DNA of 64,000 nucleotides from Vescimonas coprocola (lineage in GTDB: Bacteria > Bacillota > Clostridia > Oscillospirales > Oscillospiraceae), in assembly GCF_018408575.1 (NCBI RefSeq), contig NZ_AP023418.1:1268415-1332414 (forward strand). The letters run 5' to 3'. A program made the position numbers and the translations under genes. Every line of letters begins with the position of its first letter. Positions within the stretch are counted from its first letter, which is position 1. The notes under the pieces were generated by a model. The model saw only the letters and a list, made by a program, of their open reading frames with translations. It was not told the origin of the DNA and did not search any database. Of this stretch, positions 58,426 through 64,000 are shown piece after piece.

Positions 58426-59359
58426 GTGGAATCATGGGAGGATGAACTGCTGTGGGATGATGATTTTTCCGATGAGGAAGAAGATACCGAGGAGCAAATA
58501 GAGGAAGCCGACCTTGAAATGGATGAGGATAGCTTCGCCGATTGGGAGGATGCGTCGGACGGTGCGCCGGAGAACGAATCGCTGGAGGAAGCGCTTGCAG
58601 AGGAACGCACGCTGGAGCTGGAAAGCGAGCTGGAGCAGGACGAGCATCCCAGAAACTATGCCGCCGAGCTGGAGGACGAGGAAGAGGAAGCCGCGCCCAC
58701 CAGCGAAAAAACGGCTCAAGCGGGAAATTCGCGCAGAGGCTGTGCGGCGGCTGGAGGAAGCAGCCCGGACGGAATCGGATTTTTTGACTGTGGTAGACGA
58801 GTGGAACAAGCTGGACAGAAATCGGGAACGCCGGGAGCGTGACCACGAAAACCTGCGCGGGGATGTGCCGTTGGAGTTTCAGGCCGTGCCAGAGCCGAGA
58901 ATTGCTCCCCTCTGGATGAATCTGCCAAGGTTCCGCCAGCTCTGTCAGGGAAATTTTCTCGACATCATCTTCTCCTGTCCCTACGAGCTGCATGAGCTGA
59001 CAGCAAACCGTTTTCTCTCCAAGCTCTTCTTCACCCTCAGTGATGAACAGAAGGAGGTACTGTATTACCTGTTCGTCAAGCAATACAGCACCACAAGGCT
59101 TGCTGCCATCCGTGGGCAGTCCGACCGGAATATCCGAAAGTTGCGTATGACCATTCAGAAAAAGCTGCAAAGGCGGATGTATGAGCATCTGAGTGAAAAG
59201 CTGGAAAGGGACTACAGCATTACTCTGCGGGAGCGCGAGTTCGTAGAGGAATATGAAGCACTGCTGCAAACCATGGGCAAAGATGCCGTGATCCGCCGGG
59301 AAAACAAAACCAAACCGAGAAAAAAGAAAGCCGCCCTTGACGATGACAAGGACGGTTGA
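58426..59359 (+). pseudogene. Sigma-70-like factor of mobile elements, one frameshift
   Basis: GTG at 58426 after GGAGGTGA. The first 95 residues are very acidic (DELLWDDDFSDEEEDTEEQIEE). A six-A run (58706-58711; five expected) shifts the frame, after which RLKREIRAEAVRRLEEAARTESDFLTVVDEWNKLDR, a segment ending LSDEQKEVLYYLFVKQYSTTRLAAIRGQSDRNIRKL (sigma region 4-like helix-turn-helix) and a basic tail follow. Corrected length is about 310 residues. It may activate the element's own genes. Confidence 0.75.
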
Positions 59360-59415
59360 TACAATAGTAATACGGTTAATATATAGTTGGATTACGAGTT
59401 GAGAGGAACAGCGCC

Positions 59416-60352
59416 ATGAAGAATCTCTTTGAGCAGTCCCGTTCCCATTGGGTACGGTATGACCGCTATGAACTGAAAACAGCCGCAGACGGCAAGCGGT
59501 ATATCACGCCGGGGAAGAATGCCAAGCCCGACATATATAATCCCTTGAAGGAAGCGCCGGGAATCGTGCTGGATGCGCTGAATGTGGGAATGCTGATGAT
59601 GAACCGCAGCCCGGAGGACGAGGTGCAGAAGGCCATTCTGGAATTTGTAACCCATTACGGTCTGCTGGGCCTGATGACAGCGCTGCCCACCACGCCGTCC
59701 TTTCATGGATTATGAGGCGGTCTATCTGCCGAAAAACCACTTTCATCAAGGCAGAATCCATGGAAACCGAGGACTATCTGGCGCTATTCTATCCCTTTGA
59801 CCAGCTGGATCTGGTCAAGAAGGGCGTGAGTCCAGATGGAGCGTGTCCGGCGACAACATGATGGTGGCGCTGACCATGACCTTTCATGCGAGTGAACCCA
59901 TGGCGAAAGAAACCATGAGCTTCCAGCGAGAGTATGCTGAAGCCTATGACTGGGTGGCGCAGCAGTTCAAGGACTGGGCCTTTACGCTGACCACATCTAT
60001 TTCTGTACTACAACGACTACGACCTGCATCGATGAGGATACACGGAAATCTGTATCGCAAAGGCCATGGCTGCCTTTCGGCGGCATTGCGCCCAGCTATC
60101 ATATTGAGCTGTTGGACAAAGCCGACCATCTATTGGGATTTTCCACTCCCTGCTGCTGGGCATCCAGATGATGTTCAGCTTCCTGCTGGTGGATGGAGAG
60201 AAGCCCCTGCGGCTGTGCAAGCACTGCCAGAAGGTGTTTCTGAGCAGTCGCTCCAATTCCGCATTTTTGCAGTCCCCCGCTGCAAGAATCAGTATAATGT
60301 CTATAAGAGCAGAGAAAAAAATAAGGGGCAGGACGGTGAGAATGATGATTGA
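59416..60352 (+). pseudogene. DUF6076-like protein with many small indels
   Basis: The intact beginning is MKNLFEQSRSHWVRYDRYELKTAADGKRYITPG. From 59700 on the frame changes about ten times; pieces such as MDYEAVYLPKNHF, SGDNMMVALTMTFHASEPMAKETMSFQREYAEAYDWVAQQFKDWAF, GIQMMFSFLLVDGEKPLRLCKHCQKVF and NQYNVYKSREKNKG lie in order. The last two belong to a zinc-ribbon end. Most changes are one extra T, A or C in short runs, but a lost G (after 59826) and others also occur. It is either the most decayed or the worst-sequenced gene here. Confidence 0.7.
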
Positions 60353-61818
60353 CCGCTGGATCGCAGAAGCGACCGAATGTGATTTCAAGGTCGCGCTGGA
60401 GGTAAAGAAGCCGAAAAGCTGGCTCAAAAGCGTCAGTGCGTTTGCAAACGGAATTGGCGGTACGCTGTTTTTTGGTATTGATAATGACAGAAATGCTGTC
60501 GGCTTAGACGATGCACAGACCGATGCAGAGGCAATCAGCCGGTTGATCAAAGAGCGTATCACGCCTTATCCGAGTTTTGTCCTCGCACCGGAGCGGGAGG
60601 ACGGCAAGGACATTCTTGTGCTGTCTGTGTCAGCAGGGCGCTCCACACCGTATTACTACAAAGCGGACGGCATTATGGAGGCGTATATCCGCATCGGCAA
60701 TGAAAGCGTGATCGCCCCGTCCTATGCGCTGAACCAACTGATTCTCAAGGGAATGCACCGCACTTATGACGAACTGGTTTCCGAGTATGATTTCAAGGAT
60801 TACGCTTTTTTCCAAGCTGCGCGAACGGTATAAGGCTTGGACGGGCAACAGCATGGAAGAAAAGCTGTTCGATTCCTTCGATATGCGGGACGAACACGGC
60901 AAGCTGACCAATGCGGGCGCTTTGCTTGCAGATGATTCTCCCATCCGGCATTCCCGCCTGTTCTGCACACGCTGGAACGGCCTTGATAAAAGCGGCGGCA
61001 TGGTGGATGCACTTGACAGCGCAGAATTCTCCGGTAGCCTGATCATCCTGCTCAATGAGGGTGTCAGCTTTGTCAAGCGGAATATGAAAACGCGCTGGAA
61101 GAAAACTGCCGATTCTCGTGTTGAGATGCCCGACTACTGCGAACGAAGCGTTTTTGAGGCGCTTGTCAATGCGCTGATCCACCGCGACTATCTGATATTG
61201 GGCAGCGAGGTACACATTGATATTTACGATGACCGCCTTACCATTTATTCTCCCGGTGGTATGCCCGACGGTACGCGAATACAGGAACGAGACCTGTCCA
61301 GCATTTCCTCCACACGACGCAATCCCGTCCTTGCAGATATTTTCGGCAGATTGGGCTATATGGAGCGGCAGGGCAGTGGTTTTAAGAAGATCACGGAATC
61401 CTATCATGCCGCCCACAACTACCGTGCTGAGTTGGAGCCTAAATTCTACTCGGATGTTACCTCATTCCAAGTGACGCTGTACAACCTGAATTATGGGCAA
61501 TCCATTGATAAAACGAGTATTTCGGATGAAAACCAGTTGTTTGATGAGCAGAAAGCAGTTGTTTCTGAGAAAAACCAGCTGTTTGAAACATTCCTTTTAG
61601 GGCTGAAAGCGAAAGCAAGCACCAAGGAAACAATGCTAAAGCTGTATCATAAATTTGGTTTTGACGCTGCATTTGCACGAGCGGATATTATGAATCTCGC
61701 GGGTGTAACCTCCTCACCGGCAGGTGCATTGATAGATAAGCTCAAAAGCGCAGGACTAATAGAACCTGTTGCCGGTCAAGGCAAGGGCAAATATAGGTTC
61801 GTATTGCCCAAAGAATAA
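60342..61818 (+). pseudogene. AlbA_2 (Schlafen-type) / HATPase-like regulator, one frameshift
   Basis: ATG at 60342 (or 60345): ECDFKVALEVKKPKSWLKSVSAFANGIGGTLFFGIDND, the AlbA_2 nucleic-acid-binding domain. A six-T run (60806-60811; five expected) shifts the frame. The rest includes RSVFEALVNALIHRDY and IYDDRLTIYSPGGMPDG (GHKL-like fold), RNPVLADIFGRLGYMERQGSGFKKI and a C-terminal winged helix. Corrected length is about 490 residues. Such proteins are common accessory regulators in mobile elements; the target is unknown. Confidence 0.8.
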
Positions 61819-61820
61819 GA

Positions 61821-61860
61821 GAACGCCCGTTATCGGCCATGCAGCCAATAACGGGCGTTC
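61821..61860. terminator. Bidirectional terminator
   Basis: A 17-bp stem with one mismatch (GAACGCCCGTTAT ... ATAACGGGCGTTC) between the convergent AlbA_2 and tnpV genes. Confidence 0.8.
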
Positions 61861-61861
61861 A

Positions 61862-62233
61862 TCAGTTATATACAAGTTCAGTCAGAACAATTTCCTCAGC
61901 ACGGCTGCGGATGCTGTTCATGCGGCGCACCCATTCCATTTGGTCGGCGGCTTTGAGCGCTTCGGTCACATCTTCCTGCCTTGCCATATCGGAAACGATG
62001 ATTGCCATACGCTCGTTGCAGGCTTGGTCGATCTCGGCAAGGTGCCGATGCAGCGTTCCGCTTGTGAGCAGGCTTGCATAGAGAACCGGACGATGTTCTT
62101 TCAGATAGTTGCGGCGCATACGCCCGTACTTGCCGATCTGGTATTCTGGTTCGTCCGGCAGCGCAAGGTTCGGGATAAGATAATCACCCTCCTGACGGTA
62201 AGTGCCGCCCATTTCCTCAAATAGAGATTTCAT
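61862..62233 (-). CDS. tnpV: TnpV-family transposon protein
   Basis: 123 residues: KSLFEEMGGTYRQEGDYLIPNLALPDEPEYQIGKYGRMRRNYLKEHRPVLY, then LTSGTLHRHLAEIDQACNERM. This is the TnpV protein of Tn4451-type elements, of unknown function. The ATG at 62233 follows AAAGGAGC. It is the gene nearest the right end of the inner element; the remaining 140 bp carry a GGTGG/CCACC hairpin and end at GA 62376-62377. Confidence 0.85.
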   Translation of the reverse strand: MKSLFEEMGGTYRQEGDYLIPNLALPDEPEYQIGKYGRMRRNYLKEHRPVLYASLLTSGTLHRHLAEIDQACNERMAIIVSDMARQEDVTEALKAADQMEWVRRMNSIRSRAEEIVLTELVYN

Positions 62234-62375
62234 AAAGTTCAGCTCCTTTTTGTGTTGATTTGCAGCGGTTATAAGTTTTTTGTCTCCTTTCCTACAACTG
62301 CTGTTCCATTCACCACAAATGAGCCGCAGTCATATGTATTAGGTGGGAGAAACCACCCTCTACATAGTAACTCTT

Positions 62376-62472
62376 GATTGGAAATGGAATTGCTTTCGCC
62401 TTGCAGCTCGTCCTCATGGGATAGTCTTGGGTAAAGGGCGGTAATTGGTTGTTGGTTGGTCTGTCTTAACAT
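62376..62472 (-). pseudogene. Outer serine recombinase, N-terminal 32 codons
   Basis: ATG 62472 begins MLRQTNQQPITALYPRLSHEDELQGESNSISN, the start of a large serine recombinase with the catalytic Ser (S18). At 62377 similarity stops. The continuation QKRILETYAKQ lies at 36694 on the same strand. The two parts join in frame across the shared GA. Confidence 0.88.
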
Positions 62473-62583
62473 AAAATCCTCCGTTTCCGACAGCCAGCCC
62501 CACTATTCCGTACCTTGATTGTACCACATGGGGCGGCTGTCTGTATAGCGGCAAAAGCGTCAAATCTGCTTCTTTATGGTCGG

Positions 62584-62772
62584 TCAAATCGCCGTTTTTT
62601 GTGTAGCAGCTTCCGCTTCCAGCACTTTCATCATCTTGTCGGCTGCGGTGTCGGTTGCGCCCTGCTTGAAGAAGCCGGAAACGGTAAGGACGGAGTTGCC
62701 CATGCGGATTTCCGTCACACAGTCCGGGCGGCGGTCTGTTTTGGTGGTGCTTGTCTGTTTCGTTTCTGTCAT
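62584..62772 (-). CDS. TnpW-like protein of the outer element
   Basis: 62 residues: TEIRMGNSVLTVSGFFKQGATDTAADKMMKVLEAEAA. It lies 111 bp before the outer recombinase start and overlaps the DnaC-like gene by 4 bp (ATGA type). Its position mirrors the TnpW gene before the inner recombinase. Confidence 0.75.
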   Translation of the reverse strand: MTETKQTSTTKTDRRPDCVTEIRMGNSVLTVSGFFKQGATDTAADKMMKVLEAEAATQKTAI

Positions 62773-63623
62773 AGGCTCTCCTTTCGCTGCTTCATCAGTT
62801 GCTTTAAGCGTTCCAGCTTTTCCTGTGCGGTTTCCTTTCGGAAGTTGCTGCCCGTGAAGCGGACGGGGGCGCACATGGAAGTCAGCCTGTCATAGATACG
62901 GGCGTGGGGCGTGTCCTGCGGGTGCTGCAATTCCTCCAGCGTGAGGTTGGTCGTGGCGATCAGCGGCTTGCCGCTTCGGTAACGGCTGTCAATCACGCTG
63001 TAAACCTGTTCCAGCCCGTATTCTGTTCCTCGCTCCATACCGAAATCATCAAGTATCAGCAGAGGGTAGCTGCAAAGGCGGGAAATATATTCGTTCCTGC
63101 CCTCAAAGCTGGCGGCAAGGTCACCCAGTATCGTTGCAAAGTTTGTCATGCAGACGGCAACCTCTTTTTCCATAAGGGCGTTGGCGATACAGGCGGCAAG
63201 GTAGCTTTTTCCCGTCCCCACGCCGCCCCAAAACAGGTAGCCGATATTTTCAGCCTGCATGGTTTCCCAGCTCTCCACATAAAAGCGGGCGGTTTCGGTC
63301 TGCGGGTTTCTGCCGTTGTCATGCTCAAATGTCCAGTTCCGCATAGCAGGGTCGGTAAAGCCCCGGCGTTTCAAGTCCTCCACTTTTTCAAGGTGCTTCT
63401 GTCGGCTTTCGGCGGCTTGCTGCTTTTCACGGGCTGCCCGCTGGCAGTCGCACTCTGCCGGGTGGCGGTCACGCCCGAAACAAGTCTTTCCCTCTGCAAA
63501 ATAGGCTTCTTTGGGCGTATGGCACTTACCGCAGTATAAAAGCCCGTCCTCGCCTGTGTAGTCCTCCGCTTCGGCGGTAGTGGCTGTAATGTCCGTAATC
63601 ATAGCTTCAATTCCGTTTTTCAT
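62769..63623 (-). CDS. DnaC/IstB-like ATP-binding helicase loader
   Basis: 284 residues. The N-terminal part has a zinc-binding pattern (CGKCHTPKE ... CDCQ). The AAA+ domain has Walker A GGVGTGKSYLA, Walker B LLILDDFGMERGTE and ATTNLTLEEL (sensor 1). AAGGAGG precedes ATG 63623. It probably loads the replicative helicase when the outer element replicates. It overlaps the upstream replication-protein gene by 4 bp. Confidence 0.9.
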   Translation of the reverse strand: MKNGIEAMITDITATTAEAEDYTGEDGLLYCGKCHTPKEAYFAEGKTCFGRDRHPAECDCQRAAREKQQAAESRQKHLEKVEDLKRRGFTDPAMRNWTFEHDNGRNPQTETARFYVESWETMQAENIGYLFWGGVGTGKSYLAACIANALMEKEVAVCMTNFATILGDLAASFEGRNEYISRLCSYPLLILDDFGMERGTEYGLEQVYSVIDSRYRSGKPLIATTNLTLEELQHPQDTPHARIYDRLTSMCAPVRFTGSNFRKETAQEKLERLKQLMKQRKESL

Positions 63624-64000
63624 AAGCTCTCGCCCTCCTTGCATGAATAATCGGGTATGCCCTGTTTCGGGGCAGCCTTGCCTTTGGCAGCGTCCTCCTG
63701 CGCCCACTTGTAAATGGTGGCTGCATGGCTGTGGTACTGTTTCCCGGTGGAAGCGATATGGCAGGAAAGCCGGTCAATATAATACTCCCACTTGTCGGGC
63801 AACTCTGTTTTTAGCCCGGAAAGCTCTGTATCGGTCAGTATCACATTGTTGTATCTGCCATAAGCGGCGGGGGCGGGGTGTCCCGTTTCTCCCTCTCTCT
63901 CTTTTTCTATCTCTATCTCTTTCTCTAACTCTATCTCTATCTCTGGTGGACGAATGTCGGACAAATGTCCGCCTTTTGTCCGGGGCGGTAAAAGTGCCTT
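63620..64000 (-). CDS. Replication initiator/replisome-organizer-like protein, C-terminal part
   Basis: The frame is open to the right edge. Visible are a Glu/Ile/Lys-rich linker of alternating EIEIE residues and a C-terminal domain NNVILTDTELSGLKTELPDKWEYYIDRLSCHIASTGKQYHSHAATIYKWAQED, the typical tail of replisome-organizer or RepA-like proteins placed before a DnaC-like gene in clostridial conjugative elements. The N-terminal DNA-binding part lies outside the window. Confidence 0.75.
   Translation of the reverse strand, partial: KALLPPRTKGGHLSDIRPPEIEIELEKEIEIEKEREGETGHPAPAAYGRYNNVILTDTELSGLKTELPDKWEYYIDRLSCHIASTGKQYHSHAATIYKWAQEDAAKGKAAPKQGIPDYSCKEGESL

Noticed and set aside
62269-62375. 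The codons following the outer recombinase fragment as part of a 67-residue protein
   Set aside because: After codon 32 the frame simply runs into the end of the inner element; it has no similarity and is a by-product of the insertion.

Overview
The window looks like chromosome from a GC-rich, spore-forming, anaerobic Bacillota of the Oscillospiraceae type (Flavonifractor / Intestinimonas / Oscillibacter-like; genus not resolvable by eye). Evidence: a small acid-soluble spore protein, a complete ntpFIKECGABD-type V-ATPase operon, YlmH and DUF896 proteins, sortase-like tails ending in TGD, Tn4451/Tn5397-style mobile elements with large serine recombinases, and a KamB-like/MutS-like pair known from clostridial amino-acid fermentation clusters.

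Positions 1-35,100 are ordinary chromosome with intact genes: a KamB-like ATPase and MutS-like protein (minus); polA-rimI-tsaD (plus); a DnaA-box cluster; tRNA-Thr(CGU); a 1,699-residue surface protein with transcobalamin-like (DUF4430) modules behind a cobalamin riboswitch; a block of palindrome-rich repeats; xpaC-like, DUF896, ylmH and ABC-exporter genes; a frameshifted IS200-type insertion; a Na/Pi-cotransporter; a COG2426 protein; the V-ATPase operon, whose K subunit keeps the Na+ ligands of the Enterococcus hirae rotor; a metalloprotease-like lipoprotein; a two-gene membrane lipid/glycosyltransferase operon; and a spore protein.

Positions 35,100-64,000 are mobile DNA. An outer element ends in a TndX-type serine recombinase gene (minus) preceded by TnpW-like, DnaC-like and replication-protein genes (62.5-64 kb). 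That recombinase gene is split: its first 32 codons lie at 62,472-62,377 and the remainder at 36,694-35,179. Both breakpoints carry a GA dinucleotide, and joining them across one shared GA rebuilds an intact reading frame. A second element of about 25.7 kb is therefore nested inside the recombinase gene of the first. The inner element carries its own TnpW/recombinase pair, TnpV, a CHC2 primase and D5-like helicase, an iteron-like region, a MobA/MobL relaxase gene with an RSF1010-like nic sequence next to it, a resolvase/XRE pair, and cargo: TetR under a 40-bp palindrome, DUF998, an extra ClpP, and several acetyltransferases.

Two cautions apply to 36.7-61 kb. First, many genes are broken by single-base indels, mostly extra bases in homopolymers, which may be sequencing error rather than decay. 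Second, a kdp fragment (36.7-37.29 kb) is joined abruptly to a truncated nucleoside-type ABC permease operon and a large S8 protease gene; this may be a real mosaic or an assembly chimera.
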